Numbered from the stretch's first letter, positions 1 through 13,993 are shown. The stretch is 64,000 bases of DNA from Caprella mutica (GCA_947561585.1 CANNZV010000255.1:186001-250000), one strand, 5' to 3'. Program-made: numbers and translations. Notes: a model not told the origin generated them from the letters alone.

Positions 1-1680
1 TAACAACTTGATGCGATGATTGTGACCAAAACAATTCCTGATAGTTATGAGTTGTGACAGGTATGATGTCTTAGTTATGCTCTAAAGATATGTATTTCTC
101 TGAGTTATAAGGAGTATTACTTATAAGTTACTTTGGAATACTGGTAAATACTGAATCCCATAGAATATGATTGGTATCTCACAGTTAATCCCAGGATTTA
201 AGCACTATCGAATTCAGAGACTAAGGGAAGTATGACTGAAGATGATTCACTACTTTTAATAAAAGAGGTCAAAAATAGATATATTTCTGCACAATTTTCA
301 ATAATTGATTATTTACGAGTGGATTCTTAATAGCAGTGAAGTTGATAATTTGAATCTAATTTCAAGACCAACTCTCTCGTTCAACAATCCTCTAAGGAAG
401 TTGGAACATTCTCCAAAGATTCAGTAGATTCCTTAGAAAATAAAATCAATAAATTTTGGAAAGACCGATCACTCTTTTTAGAGAAGGGAGAACTTAGAAG
501 AATATAAATCTTGTTGATTTCTTTACTCCTTCTGAAGTTTTCAAATAGTATCTTACATAACTGTTATAATTTAATTATATACAGGTCTTTTATGTCAATT
601 ACTGAAATTATTTCAAAGCAACCAACTTAGTATATTTCCGTGTAAATATTTCAATCTTCCTTTGGCATTGATTAAATTGAAGAAAATATAAAGCAGATGA
701 AAATAAACTCCCACTGCAGATCTCATATAACAAAACCCATTAAAATACCCCAAAGAGCACTAACCAAAATGCTCAACAAGATGGCGTTTCTTCCAGTCAA
801 TTTCCTGCATCAATTTCCTCTCAGTTCATCAACTCAGAGCAGCTCGTTGCTCTCAAATTCTGAACGAATTTCCTCCTTTGATTGAAAACTCAGTGTATTT
901 AGTACCACAAGCAATGAAATATATACTATTTGTAATGTGTCAGAAAATTCGTAAATAATATCAAATGTAGCAGGTATTTAATAGTTGTGATTGAGAAGTG
1001 AGTTTTGAACATAATCATCATAATGCTATTTTCATGAATAGTTGGAAGATAGTTAAAAGTAACCAGTGGTAAAAATTAATTTATCATAACGTTTGAAACA
1101 GATTTTGACAACGGGGAGAAGAAGAATCAAAATATGTTAGAAAGAATCAATATCATTCAAATAAACGTCGTCGTTAAAATGTAATGGAGGGCCTGCAACA
1201 ACCAAAAACACTGTTAATATTTTAATTAATAACTCATTCATAATAAATTGTTTAACAATAAATATTAAGCATATCTTTATTTCAAATTCTACTATTTTCA
1301 ATAATTTGTCTCAGGGTGCAGAGCTTCATGCGCTTCACGTAGCAATATGGAGAAATACTCTCCACTGAGAGGTCGTAATGAATTTCTGATTATTGACAAT
1401 TAATAAATTGACATTAGGATCATTTAATTTTCATGGTTGTCGGTTGACCACTTTATTGAAAATATTGAGTAGTATCACTGTGTTTCCACATTCTCAGGAA
1501 GGCATCATCCTGTACAATCACTTCAAAATTTAGTTCTGAAATTATTTTCCCGGATCATTTTCTACCCTTTCGCCGTGTAATGATTTCTTGTCGCATATAT
1601 TTAACCATTAATTTTCTCGGCCATTTAAAAACAGTATTAAGGGAAGAAACTCCAGCAGTTTATCAAAGCTATTTACAGTT
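1..1680. other. AT-rich DNA without a supported gene
   Basis: No open frame in this stretch shows codon structure, recognisable domains or splice context; the short frames are what AT-rich DNA gives by chance. No repeat with a clear unit was seen. Confidence 0.6.
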
Positions 1681-1690
1681 AACATGACGA

Positions 1691-1815
1691 AACTGACTGT
1701 TTCTCGCCAGACTATTGCCGCCCGGAATTTTTCCCGCCTAGACTTTTCCACGCCAGACTCTTCTCCGCCGGCCTTTTTGGGCCTGGATTTTTCCTGCATT
1801 GACTTTTTCCCGCCG
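1691..1815. repeat. GC-richer degenerate tandem block, possible single element end
   Basis: About seven degenerate units of the form CGCCAGACTNTTCC / CCCGCCGANTTTT lie in otherwise AT-rich DNA. The unit style (15-20 bp, GC-rich, imperfect) matches the terminal arrays of the tandem-terminus elements elsewhere in the window. A block of similar words in the opposite orientation (GGAAAAAGTC, CGGCGAGAAATC, CGGCGGTGAAAAGTCC) lies at 19395-19505, too far away to be the partner of one element. I take both as single ends of a related family. No cap or target duplication was found here. Confidence 0.4.
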
Positions 1816-3472
1816 ATTTTATTTTATATTTAAACTCTGAAAGATAATCAAATTTTCAAATTATTTATTTAATTTTCGAAAAAAAAGGGTTCGACCAAAA
1901 ACTCCGGTTGCCACGAAATTGTATGCCAAAGTCTACCGTCTCAAATAACAGGTACTTTTTAAATTTATTTTCTTCTTTAATATTATTGTGGCATGGGAAT
2001 CGGTCACAAAATGACTGGAAATGGGTCATTAACAACTCCTTGAACCAAACCCGCTTCATATGGGTTACCCCTCGATAATCAGTTTTCATTGGAAAATTTT
2101 GGAGAAAATGTATGACATTATATATAAATAGTTCAAAAACCTGACTACGTGAAAAGTCTTGATTTTGGGTTTTCTACACTCAAATTTACGTATGTATTTT
2201 CATAATAATGGTTGAACCATAGTAAGTCTTTTGCAAGGTATAAACAATAAATATACATTTATATAATCATACGAAACACTGTAATTATTGATGTTTAAAT
2301 TTAAACCGTATAAAAACATAAATTCTAAACATCAAAACTAATTCCATTTATTCACATGCATTATAGAAATAGTGTTCAATTCAACATATATATTCATTTT
2401 CAATTCGTCACTGTTCGTGATATAATGTATTGCAGGCATAAGATTGAATTTGATTAGGTTTCATTATTCCGTCGATTTATTAACAAATAAATTGAACTCT
2501 GTAGAAGAAATAGTTAACATTATCGCACTCAATAATAAATCACAGCGATCCCTCACGGCAAACCTTAATTAAAATGATGAATGCTGTTAATTATTTTATA
2601 TTGGATGAAAAAGAGTTCACCACATCGGGGGAGAAATGATTTGATATTGGATTTGAATCCTCATTGGAGTCTGTCTCGTTTGATAAAATTTCTTACTCTT
2701 TCATATCATATTATATGTAGATAACAACCATAGATTGATATATATTGTATCTTTTTTAGTTATTGCCTATCCCATTTCACTGTATTTCCAGTAGAAAAAG
2801 GGGGGGTTAAGCTTATGGGTTTGTTCACTTTATTTGGAGAGAAAAAAGATAAGGCTTCAGCAGAATTGAATTATACTCTAATTTATTCTTTTCAGTTGAC
2901 CATTGCAATAACAAAACTGTTTCAATATGAATATTTTCGTTTAAAATTAACTGCTGCTATTTTCAGTCTATATGTTTTAATTTAGAATTAGCATCGAGTG
3001 CATCTTTGTTGATAATTTTCTTGTTGTTGAGAATAAATATTGTCGTTAAATAAATTTTTCTCCCGCAAATTCATATCCTTTATTTAACAATTAACTAAAA
3101 TGCCTTGCGTTATATATTGTCAGTGAATCACGGTGAATGATTAGTTTTTCTATATTTCCTTTTATTTGTTTTTATTCTGTTGATAGTATAATACTATTTA
3201 CTCAGCATTCAATCTAATCATAAAAATATCATCACGTTGCATTTTAAGATGTTTGAATATTGCAGTGAAACTCATGGTAAAGTTATGATAATATAACTTA
3301 ACATTGAATTCAGATGAATCAACGAATAAAATAAATGCGCATGCCTCATACTCTCCATCAGAATTGAAACGATTATTTATGATATCCAGATTATTTGCTA
3401 CAATTAATTGATATTCACATTGATTTTATTCTACATATATTATATAATATTGCAGAAAAATATTATTACTTA
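1816..3472. other. AT-rich DNA without a supported gene
   Basis: Nothing beyond AT-rich sequence and short homopolymers was seen; no gene, clear repeat or inverted terminus. Confidence 0.6.
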
Positions 3473-4578
3473 TGGTGACCGGTATATTCCAACCCGGAAT
3501 ATTCCACCCCGGTAAATTCCACCCCCGTATATTCCACCCCGGTATATTCCACCCCGGTAAATTCCACACCACTTTACGGGTTAGGGTTTTTTAGTTATTA
3601 ATATTAGTCATTTATTAATATTATATATAATACTAGGTAACTTGTTTTTTCACTGTATCAAATTAAACCTTTTGCTGGTCAATCACAAGCTTTAAATTTT
3701 TCACAACACATGGGACAAAACAGCAGAAAGAAAGGTTGTGTGATTTATCAGTTGAAGTATTTAGATTTTCAATCTCAAGCTGATTTTATTCCCTATCGCC
3801 AAAGCAACAGCGATATTAACTGTAAAATGATATCTTAAAGTATATATTGTTATATTTACTTCATTTTGAATTTGGTATTTTAATTTCTTGTAGAAAGTGG
3901 TGGTTTTTGACCGAAAGCTTTTTAACATGTTTTTTTAACCAGGAAGTTTTTGATGGGGAGGGGGAATTATTGCACAGGGTTTTAAAACTGGAAGATTACT
4001 GTCTTTTTTACATTGAGAAATTTTGATCATGGGGAATTTGGTCCTAGAATCCAAACAGCAACTTATAAGCAAAGATCGAAAACATTGAATTCATTGTCTC
4101 TGCCTGTCGACCCTTTTGTTGTAGGAGCACATGTGCAGTGCTAGGTTAAAAAGTAATTCATATTAACTTTTTCAAGTCGTAAACTTTGAAATAAACTACC
4201 ATATTAAGGATATTTGTAATTCTATTAGGACAAAATTTCAATTGACTTGAGCTAACTCTAAATATTGTCTAAATGTCTCAGGATATCGTCTGAGTTATTT
4301 TTTCATCGCTACGAATTATTTAACAAATTGCCTTCTAAAAATAAAATCTTCGAGTTATTATTGTTACCCAAATGAGCATTGTCACAGGGATGGATTCTAT
4401 CCGGGTGGAATATACCTGGGCTGGAATATACCGTGGTGGAATATACCGGGGTGGAATATACCTGGATGGAATATACCGGGGTGGAATATACCGGGGTGGG
4501 ATATACCGGGGTGGAATATACGGGGGGGGGGGAATTTACCGGGGTGGAATATACCGGGGGGGAATATACCTAGAACCC
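3473..4578. mobile_element. Tandem-terminus DNA element, non-autonomous (about 1.1 kb)
   Basis: The left end (3479-3572) is a 15-bp tandem array, consensus GGTATATTCCACCCC, six units. The right end (about 4399-4574) is the same unit in reverse complement, GGGGTGGAATATACC, about twelve units. The roughly 820 bp between show no coding. The right end closes with CCTAGAACCC, the reverse complement of the GGGTTCTAGG cap seen on other elements here; the left end opens TGGTGACCGG. Flanks are TTATTACTT and TTATTATAT (7 of 9 match, low complexity, one base of slack), so the target duplication is only suggestive. By analogy with 17888-19245 it is likely a MULE derivative. Open frames in the array (GIYRGGIYRGG style) are repeat artefacts. 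Confidence 0.75.
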
Positions 4579-4579
4579 T

Positions 4580-4582
<3 letters not shown>

Positions 4583-4618
<36 letters not shown>
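4583..4618. repeat. (TA)n microsatellite
   Basis: About 18 TA units directly flank the right end of the element at 3473-4578. Confidence 0.95.
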
Positions 4619-4622
<4 letters not shown>

Positions 4623-5468
4623 AAAACTGAAACCACAATAACAAAATAATTATTAGCCAAAATACACGATTTTAATTCATCGCATTATAAGTTCACCGCA
4701 ACAATGCAACTCAATTCTTTCACGGTAATTTCCATTTAATTAAAATCTAGAAAAAAGTTCGATACCTTTATGAATTGATTGTAAATAATAGGGAACTTTA
4801 TATTCAAATACTTGATACATTATGTCCTATTCCATATCTACTAATACATTCCTCATAAGTTTTATTTACGATTATCCGTTGCAATAAAATGACTATGAAA
4901 AAATATAATATGTACATTGAAATGGAATGGATTAAATTAATTAACTAAATTGCGTTTAATTCATCACACCTATTCAATGAAATCGCAATGTTCTTCATTT
5001 GACAAAACAAGTTATTTAGACGAGCAGCAAATTAAACGAAGGCATTTCTTCATTCGGTTTTCTATTTATCCAGTGAAAAAATGTTCAACAATATTTTCTC
5101 ATTAATTTTTTTTTTTCATGTTTGATGCATTCTAAAAGATTCCACATTGGGGTATGTAAACTTGTACAGGCGTTATTTGCTCATTGTATGCAGTGTGTCA
5201 TACTTCGACAAGATCATTTAATTATGGTTTTCTTTTTAATAGAAGGACCTGATGAAAACTGAAAACAGTATACAAACCAATATTTTTTTAAAATATAAGG
5301 CTTATTTATTGATTTTAAACATTCTTTTTGTAATAATTAGAATTAAATTGTTTTTGTGGTTAATTTAGCCTGCAGTGAATTGAGTTGGGAACAACTTACA
5401 ATACGGTGAATTACTGTACTTTAGAATAATTGGGTACTTTTTAACATTATCGAGTACAGAGGAACTGT
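4619..5468. other. AT-rich DNA without a supported gene
   Basis: No gene, terminus or clear tandem repeat was seen. Confidence 0.6.
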
Positions 5469-5790
5469 TGTGCACGGACATTTTATCCAACGGACATTTT
5501 GTCGTACGGACATTTTGAAAACGAAATGCTTTATTTCGTATTATACTTATGATGTGCATACATATTTATATTGTACATTATATTTTATACATATTCTGCA
5601 ATATAAAATTTGTTAATGATAATTGATATATGATGATATAAAGGCAGGCCACGCTTTTATTACACCCTGGTCTTATGAAATCTGTAATAATAACGAGGCA
5701 TGTTTTGAAGTTATTACAGTATATTAACTTAGAAAAAAAAGACATAATAACAGTAACTACAATAGGAATCAATATTATTACTCAGATTAG
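5469..5790 (+). mobile_element. Left half of a tandem-terminus element, second copy of the family at 21857-22882
   Basis: It opens TGTGCACGGACATTTT and has three ACGGACATTTTGTC-type units. It then continues through GAAATGCTTTATTTCGTATTATA, CTGCAATATAAAA, CACCCTGGTCTT and GCATGTTTTGAAGTTATTACAGTATAT. These words recur in the same order at 21940-22250 inside the element 21857-22882. Homology stops near 5770, just before a different element end starts at 5797. The right half was not found, so the copy is either truncated or broken by an insertion. Confidence 0.7.
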
Positions 5791-5796
5791 GTTGGT

Positions 5797-5905
5797 TCTA
5801 GGTTCTTTCGCCGAAGACAATTTTTTCCGAACGCACTTTCTCCGAAAACAATTTCGCTGCAGGACAGTTTTGGCGAATGACCATCTGACTGTTAGGCACC
5901 TTTTG
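5797..5905 (+). repeat. Single capped end of a tandem-terminus element
   Basis: The sequence opens TGGTTCTAGG, the same cap that closes the elements at 4578, 22882 and 39724, and is followed by degenerate units such as TTCGCCGAAGACAATTTTTTCCGAA and TTTCTCCGAAAACAATTTCG. It abuts the point where the family copy at 5469 loses homology, so it probably inserted there. No inverted partner end was seen within several kilobases. Confidence 0.5.
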
Positions 5906-8564
5906 ACTATTGGTTTAATTCATTTCCCTGAGAGTCTCTGAGTATCGAGAGCAATTTCCAGCAGTTGCCATTAAGGTATTTTGTAAATGTTTGCCGTCAC
6001 AGATAAGAGTCATTCTCATTCCAATTAGAGCAGATGACAGGAATACTCTTCTTCTGGAACTACAAACACATAACTGCCCGTAAAAACTAACAGTCTCATC
6101 GTGTCCATACTCCGTGTTGCTACCCGTGCCTTCGTTTCTACGTCACCAAATGGTGTACTTATGGATTATAGTCACTCGTTGAGATTTGAATATTAATTCA
6201 CAGATTGTGTTTTCAGTATGAACATTTGGTACTGTGTAGATAGTATATTACAAATGTAAAGAAAGCACTTTGTATTCAACAAAATAAAAGTGTGGAACGC
6301 TTTATTTCGTTTTCTTTATATGAAATTCTTCAAAACTGAGTCATCTTTTATTTTCTATTTCAAAAAAAAGCATCATTTAGTTGATAAATATATTGTACTA
6401 ACAATATTCATTGCCTTTGATAAGCAAAAAGTGAAGGGCATTTTCTCTTAAAATAATTTAATATTTAATGGAATTTGATTTCAAATTACGAATTTACGTC
6501 ACCTTGATATAAAATTCTAATTCTAGTATGTTAGATTAATTAAGTTGAGAAGCGAGTACCAGGGTATAATGATTATTAATGTCATTCACTAACGCGCTGA
6601 AAAACTCTACTCTGAATTACTTTTATATTTATGAACTCTCTTTGTACTCTCAATGCCCCCTACAACATAAAACTGAAGGTCCTACTCAAGCAACAAACTG
6701 ATTATTATACTTATGCTATTTATAAAATAAGAAAAAAACATGTTTCTTTTATATAAACATATACCCAAAGAGAATTAGGCAATTCATTTAGTACATTCAG
6801 TGTTACAAGGATTTTTTATAATGTAAATAGTTTAAACTTTTATTGCAAATAATTCATATCGGATGGAAAAGCTTCTTATAATTCTGCAAGCTTTTCGGGT
6901 TGTGCTCAGCCCATCACTTAATTCCATTCGATAGTCCTGTCCTATTACATAGTAAATATTTAATTCGTAACAAGTACAAATGATTGTTAATTATTCATTC
7001 AGTACCTTTCAAACAAAAGCTATAATTCATCAGGTAACAAAGAAGTATGTACTAGACGAAAAAAGGTATTACAGTAACTAATATATCGAGTTCTAACATT
7101 AGCAGACTTTAACTTGACTTTAACTTTTTTGGACACTTCCTCGTGATGTTAAAAGTTGTTTAAAGATACCTAAAATATTCACCTCCTTCGCACATAAACG
7201 ATGACGTGTACCCGGAGAAATTGAGAGGACATTAAGATAGGTTTAGTTGATTAAGAGGAAAACCGATATGTGAGTGAAGTTTGCTTAAGGGGATCGATAT
7301 GCTTCAGAGTTTTTTTTCTATATTTATATTCTGTGACTAATGTAATTTGGCAAATATGTAGAACAGGACAAAATAAAATGGTATTCTTCCTACAAAAACT
7401 CGGCAACAGTCACTACATTTTTATATGCAGAAAACGAATATATTTGTGGTATCTCCTACACTTTATTGAAATTAGACTTAGAGAGACGAAGCATGATTAC
7501 GTTGAAAAAGTAATAGTTGTTTCACGTTCGGAAACAATTATTAGAGGTATAATTTAAAAGATTTATATTTTGCCAATTCAATTTTTGGCATTAATTATAA
7601 TTGTTTAGGTATAAATCTTCTTTTTTGTGATTTTGATATATAAAAAAAAATCACCGTTATTGTATAGAACAACTCTTTCAAATTAGCTATGTTTCATTTC
7701 TCTAAAACAATAGCTACCAGAGATGCATAGAGTCAGTCTTCACCATACATAAGTTATCAGGAGACACAGAAAAAATTCTACCATCAATATACAATAATAG
7801 TAGCAATCGATCATGGATTCAACAAAATAAATGATTAGCTACTCAATCACAATAGAGATACTAAAATGGTCACTGATGTCTTAAATAGTGTTACAGGATA
7901 ATCATCGAGAGATAGCGTAATAAGAGCAAATATAAAGGAAGAAAAAAAAATATTTAAACTAGTATAGTACAACCAGCTTGAGCTTCCTGTTGGTTGGGCG
8001 AGATGGAGTTAATCTCAATGTTACCCTACGTTGTTATATCTGGGATCATTATAATAGTATTTGGAACTTAAAAATATAATAATAAATCTTATTTACATAT
8101 TTTTGAACTACAATTTTTATAAAGGATATCATAAATGTTCTTATTTTGACAATTGAAATAAACTTAGACTCATGGTGGAATAGCATATATTTACGTATAA
8201 TTACTTTATTTTTGGACATTTTGTGGGTGATGTCGACATGATGTTATGGCTCTAAAATTTTTACAGCATTTTGAGTTGGTTATTTTCTTGTTACGCTTTG
8301 CTATTACATAGCTATTTGATAGAAAACTAGACTTTTACAGAATTATTAGCTATAATACGCATTTCGTGATTTTTCATATCGTTTGGGCCATTACGGCCGT
8401 TGAAGAAAATTTTAGGAACAGGGGTACTTAGATATATTTTGTGGAATGGGGGAATTGTAGAAAGCCATACTACTGGCGAATATATAATGAGAGGCCAGTA
8501 AATGGTGTACAAAGAAGGAAATGGTCCATGAAGCATAGCAATGGTTCATTAAGCACAGTTTGAA
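5906..8564. other. AT-rich DNA without a supported gene
   Basis: No gene supported. An open frame at 7270-7557 (95 codons) has no recognisable domain and is as AT-rich as its surroundings. A slightly GC-richer patch at about 6000-6160 has a 44-codon frame on the minus strand that could be an exon or element remnant, but nothing decides it. Confidence 0.5.
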
Positions 8565-8706
8565 GTGTACACACTCAGTTATGTTACACATGTGCACTTT
8601 TCAAACACTTAGGCACTTCACACATTTAGTCTCTTCATACACTTATTACACTTGAACACTTTACACACCTAGACACTTTGAACACTTAGTCACTTCGCAC
8701 ACTTTT
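8565..8706. repeat. Degenerate minisatellite, ACACTTAGTCACTTC-like unit
   Basis: About eight imperfect 15-18 bp units built on ACACTTNNNCACTT (for example CACTTAGGCACTTCACAC and AACACTTAGTCACTTCGCAC) run through this stretch. Confidence 0.75.
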
Positions 8707-9855
8707 TTAGCAGGTAAAACTGAAGGAAATTTTTTGCTCCCATTATGTTTGAAATTATGAGAAATAGAACCTAAATTGATTTATTGTTTTTCGATTAAAA
8801 TGAGATCAGTTTTGAGTTCAATTCGCATGGTAGACATTTTGTATTTTTTTTTGAGCTGAAAAAAAAATATATATTCGTGTAGTCTATTCAGGTAAAATGC
8901 AATCTAAATAATCAATGTTGAAAGTTGATGGAAAATATAAATCAAATAAATCTATATTAATTAACAATCAATCTTAACGTAGAATGTTTCCGTAGAGTTG
9001 AGCGATACGAAAAGATGATGTAATTACCAAAAGCCTAATTTTTTAATTGGTTATTAAACCAGAGAAATGGTTAAGGGAATAAAATTAATAGCTATCGAGT
9101 AATTGAAATGAAAGGAATTTATTAATTTACTCCGGTTAAAAATAGAAGCAAGAGATACGCAGCTCTATGAAATGTCTACATATTGGCTATAAACTGTATT
9201 TGATCAAAATCATTTTCCTTAACTTTTATTCTTGGACTACTATTTTTGAATGCCAGTTCTTGGATTTCTGATATAGAGGTAATTTTCTTTCAATTCTTGT
9301 ACACCATATTTCTTATTCGACGTAAAATGCTTCTTATTCGACATGAATTAGTTATGTAGTCCTCAAAAAATTCAACATGTATCTGCAAGTCATTTTTCAG
9401 TCAAACTCTCAACACAAGACCTCAGAATTCTTCCCCGCCCATTGGATAGTTTTGTTCCCCCTTTTCAGAGTTTTACTCCGTCAGTCGAATTGAGTTTCCT
9501 GTTAACACCGAAACAAGGCGATAATTTCCCCTCAAATGTACCGAATGTTTCTCTTATGTCCTGCAGTAATTACCCAGGAAATGGTGATGTGGTGGCAAGG
9601 AGAAGAGAGAAAGAATGAGAATTATAAAAGGGAATAGGGAAAACATGAAAATCATCAATGCAATGCATATTTATTATAATATAGGTAAATTTTTATATTT
9701 TTCCCGGTTTTTAATTTCAGGCATATAATTTTTAGAAGAATAATAATTACAATAATCAACTTCAGTTAAGAAAATGTCAAAAACATGAAATTTTCACCAA
9801 TAATAATAATACTTAAATTGCTAATTTACTTATTGCAGATCTATGCTATGTTACT
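8707..9855. other. AT-rich DNA without a supported gene
   Basis: No gene or structured repeat was recognised. Confidence 0.6.
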
Positions 9856-9981
9856 AAAATATGATAGTTTATTAACAAAATACGATATTTTATTTATAAA
9901 ATATGATATTTGATTAACAAAATATTATATTTCATTAACAAAATAAGATATTTTATTAACCAAATAAGATATTTTAATAAC
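9856..9981. repeat. 21-bp AT-rich minisatellite, six units
   Basis: Six units of AAAATATGATATTTTATTAAC follow one another with one to four changes each; period 21. Confidence 0.85.
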
Positions 9982-11995
9982 ACAGTATTAATGTCTTATA
10001 GATATACTATTTCATTTCTACTAGACACAGAAAGGGCAGATATATTCACTAGCATTAAAATATCATGAACTCTGTATATCAAAAAGGTTTTTTATATCAA
10101 ATAGAAGTATGTCAGATTTTCATTTTTTGTTCACCAAATAAACTCCAACTGATGCCACTCGTGCATACTAAACTGGTAGTCTAAACTGAGCAGCAAACTC
10201 AGTAAACCAGCAAGTTGATGTGAGGCAAAAGCAGATGTGGAACTTCTACACAGTATATAAATTCAGTAATATCCGCCATACCTCTTCAAAGAGTAATGTA
10301 TTCAGGGTAAAAACTGTGTGGGATGTGAATTAGCAGGATTGGTTCATGTTTAATGTACTATGAATAAGATCTCTTAATGTTTAATTTCAAAATCTTCATT
10401 CTTGTATGTGAATAAATTTCATATTTCTTAATAATAATATAATTTATAGTCGAAAAAATATATTAACCATAGAAATAATTTCATGAATGTCAAATTTAAT
10501 TCCATTATCTAACAAAGAAATATGAAACAAGCTCAATTTGAATGAAAAAAATGCAACCTTAAATATTAGGCTGTGTAGCGATGGTGAAGAAGATTTTGAT
10601 CTTGACTGATTTTCTATACTATTCGTGAAATCAATAATACATATAATCATTTAATATGATATAATAATTAAACTAGTAAGTAGATGTTGATTGGTAATGT
10701 GGTAAAATATATTCTGATTAAATAATTATTCACTTTTCTGTTAATTTCACGCAAATCAATTATTTGCATTTTGACAAATCAATAAAAAAACTATAGTTAA
10801 TAAAAGGGAGATGGTTCTGAACCTCTATTAACTCTTCAAATAATTACTAAGCAAAATTATTTCTGTTATGGTACAATATTGTGGTATGAAATAATAATGA
10901 TGAAAGATATTCTCAAAATGCAAAGCATAACATAATAACAATAGTGCTCTTGATAGAAATGAGTTGTAATTCTGTTGTTCTTTGTCGCTCAGTCTACCTG
11001 TGACAAGTTAATTAGAGCAGAGGCAGAATTTAGGGCTTAATTTAACTGTGAAATAAATGTCGTGTTTTAGTAAATCGGACGATTTCATGCTCTGGATATG
11101 ATATATCCCTAAGCTTCATGACATTTCGAAAAAAACTTCAGACTTCCAAAAAAATATATAAATTTTCAAAAATATCTCTAATCAGTTTGTTGCATTTCTT
11201 ATCTAACCTTAATTACGATATTTCCTTACAAAATTACCGTGTTAACCTGTCTTTACATCTCAAATATCCTCTTCAGGCAATGTCACATTTTCTGAATAAA
11301 GACAGTAGAGAGAATAAGCGCCTGCAATAAAATAAAATTGATTTCAAAAATCTAGAATTTAATAAATACAGTATTCAAGAATAGAGTGAAATTGAACGGG
11401 AAGAATATGCTGAAAAAAAATATTCAAGAAATTATCTACAGATATAAATAAAGAAAGATGTTATTTTTCAATTTTTTTATCAGAAAATGTATTGAAAAAG
11501 ATAGAAGGCAGTTCACCAAACATAATAAAATATACTATAGTTTCACATTTCAACAAAGCGAAGTTGCTTCTACACTGTTTTTTTTTACGTTGATGTCACG
11601 TCATTAAAAGAAATGAAAAAATAGGCCCATTTTAGTTAATGTAATAGGTATCAATATTATTACGCACAATCATCCACATTACGAGACATTCTTTATAAAC
11701 AGACATACTTCAAGATCACCAAACATACCTTTTTATAAAACTCAATTTAATAAAAGGAGAAATATTTTATAACGAGATATTTCTAACACTAAATCCAATA
11801 CATGGGATTATTTCAAGACCATCTGGCAACTAATAATAATCTATAAATCACTTCGGCATGATTGCTAAACTAAATATTCATTGAAATCCATTCCAGGCAT
11901 TATAGTGGATCTCACTAACAAATTACTAACTTTAACATCGTTATCCCATGGGATATTGGCTGAAGATTGGCAATAATGGTTTATTGGAACAGAAA
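9982..11995. other. AT-rich DNA without a supported gene
   Basis: No gene supported. The frame at 11118-11330 (70 codons) has no recognisable motif and lies in low-complexity sequence. Confidence 0.6.
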
Positions 11996-12215
11996 GTTAC
12001 ATAATGTATGTTGAAATAGGTGGTTATATAATATATGTTGAACTAAGTGGTTATATAATATATGTTGGAAAGTTTTTTATAAAATATCTGTTGAAATAGT
12101 TGGTTATAAAATATCTGTTGAAATAGCTTATTGAAAAAAAAAACTGTTGAAAGAGGTTATACATGTATATACATGTTCAAAATAATTTATGTTGAATTAG
12201 GTGATTTTATAATGT
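11996..12215. repeat. 27-bp AT-rich minisatellite
   Basis: Units of TTATATAATATATGTTGAAATAGGTGG repeat five times at a period of about 27 bp to 12130. More degenerate units (TTATGTTGAATTAGGTGATT, TTTTTGAAATAGGTAG) follow. Confidence 0.85.
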
Positions 12216-13985
12216 TTTTGAAATAGGTAGCCATATTGGTTGATTCATTTTCACAATTTGTAAATCATTCATAATGTAATAAATGATTTATCGAAGGTTA
12301 AGAGGACTATTTAAAAGTAATGAATTTTTTTTAAATATTTCAATACAATTTCAGTGCAAATCCACAGTTAATCTCTCCCTCAATAGTAAAGCTCTGAGAT
12401 TTTCCTCCTGTAGAGTCAAGCGGCTGTAAACTCTCACCAAGCGATGGAACTATTGCTTTTTACGACTGGACAGAAATTGAGGGAAGTAGAAAATACCCTC
12501 AGAATATTCAGAAATTGGTAAATGTGAGGGGAGTTACTCTAGTGACTCCTATGTTATTGATTTGTTAACAATTAAGTGTCAAAAAAATTTCAAATTATAA
12601 ATGACAGTATTAATAATTCACATAAAATGATGCTCAAAAAGTACTAATGCAATCCATGAATATTCACTATTTATTGTTTATCGTGAGAGGAGAAATATTA
12701 TTTAGGTAATTCTCCGTTTATAACTATATTATTAAAAGAAATAAGAGTACAACATCTAATATCTATCTTTTAATAAATCATCATACACTGACTACTACTA
12801 CATGTGAAATTAACGAATTTTTACTAAAAGATATATATTTAACCATTAGAAAATTTTCTGAGAGTGTTTAATTTGAAGCCTTAAATATTTTATGAGATTA
12901 AATCTCCTTCTCCCCATCATTAATTTTTTTTTTCATCTGGCTGGTTTTTTTCTAGTTTTATTGACGTTTAAAAGGACATCAAAGATGTTTATTTCACTCG
13001 AAAGAAGTCTCTGAAGGAGTTAAAGAAGAGGTTGGATGATTTAGAAGTCAATATCTGTACAAAATGAGAATAAATCAACAGCATAGAATAATGATGCATC
13101 TAATTTTAAAGACATTCTTATAAATTATTCAAACATTTATGCTACCATTTAGCTTTGTAGCTTTTTCAATTGTTGTCATTTATTGAGTTTCCTATGAATA
13201 ATTGTCTTTAGTTACTTTGAATAATATTGAAACATAAAAATATATAATATTATACAACTTCAATCAATAAATGAATAACAATTCGATTTTTTCTCTTTTC
13301 CCTCCTCCGGAAAGGATAAATTAAAATCCCACCAATCTGTGTAATTTTCATGATTTCATTTGTGTTTTTCTGCTTCAAAGTCCATTCTGCAAATAAGTGC
13401 GGGACATCCATCTTTTCTTGGAGAGAGTTTCTCCAGCCATTTGCCACTAGATTGTTCCATTCAGAGACGAATTTTTTGTTCTATCGGGTTTGATTGCAGA
13501 GAAGAATACACAAATCAATTTAAGTAAAAAGAAGATAATTTTAAATATAAAACTTCATGTGAGATTGAAAATTTAATAAATAGAATGGTGGTGAAACTTA
13601 ATATTCTTGATAAAAAAATGGATTTCCTTCGGTATTTAGTGTCCAGTTGTATTAATAGCCTAAAATAAAGAAAAATATCAATTTAAAAATTATAACTGGA
13701 ATTTGTAATTGTTATTTTCAAACTTTATTTTTTAAATCTTAAAATTTATAAATGTAATAACCGTATCCTCAAATTGAACCTAAATTCGTTAAATTTTAAA
13801 TTGATAAATTTCTACCATATTCTATTTAGATTACAATTAAGTACTCATTTTATACAATAAATACAGATGTAAAGAATAATGAATGTTGGTATTAATATAT
13901 AAGCTATTTGTGTAAACTCACATGATCAATGAGATATTTGTATACATTTCACTTATCTATTAACGGTTGCATTTAACGTTTAATT
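12216..13985. other. AT-rich DNA with one exon-like island near 13300-13480
   Basis: Mostly featureless. On the minus strand at about 13300-13480 a frame with mixed amino acid composition (words such as EWNNLVANGW and DVPHLFAEWTLKQ) is GC-richer than its surroundings. It has no ATG start, no strong splice sites and no family I recognise. It could be a degraded exon or an old element fragment. Confidence 0.4.
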
Positions 13986-13993
13986 ATGTAGAG

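Noticed and set aside
4372..4641. Two overlapping Gly/Tyr-rich frames
   Set aside because: Translation of the 15-bp terminal array and of the TA microsatellite.
6000..6160. 44-codon minus-strand frame in a less AT-rich patch
   Set aside because: Too short, no splice sites or recognisable motif.
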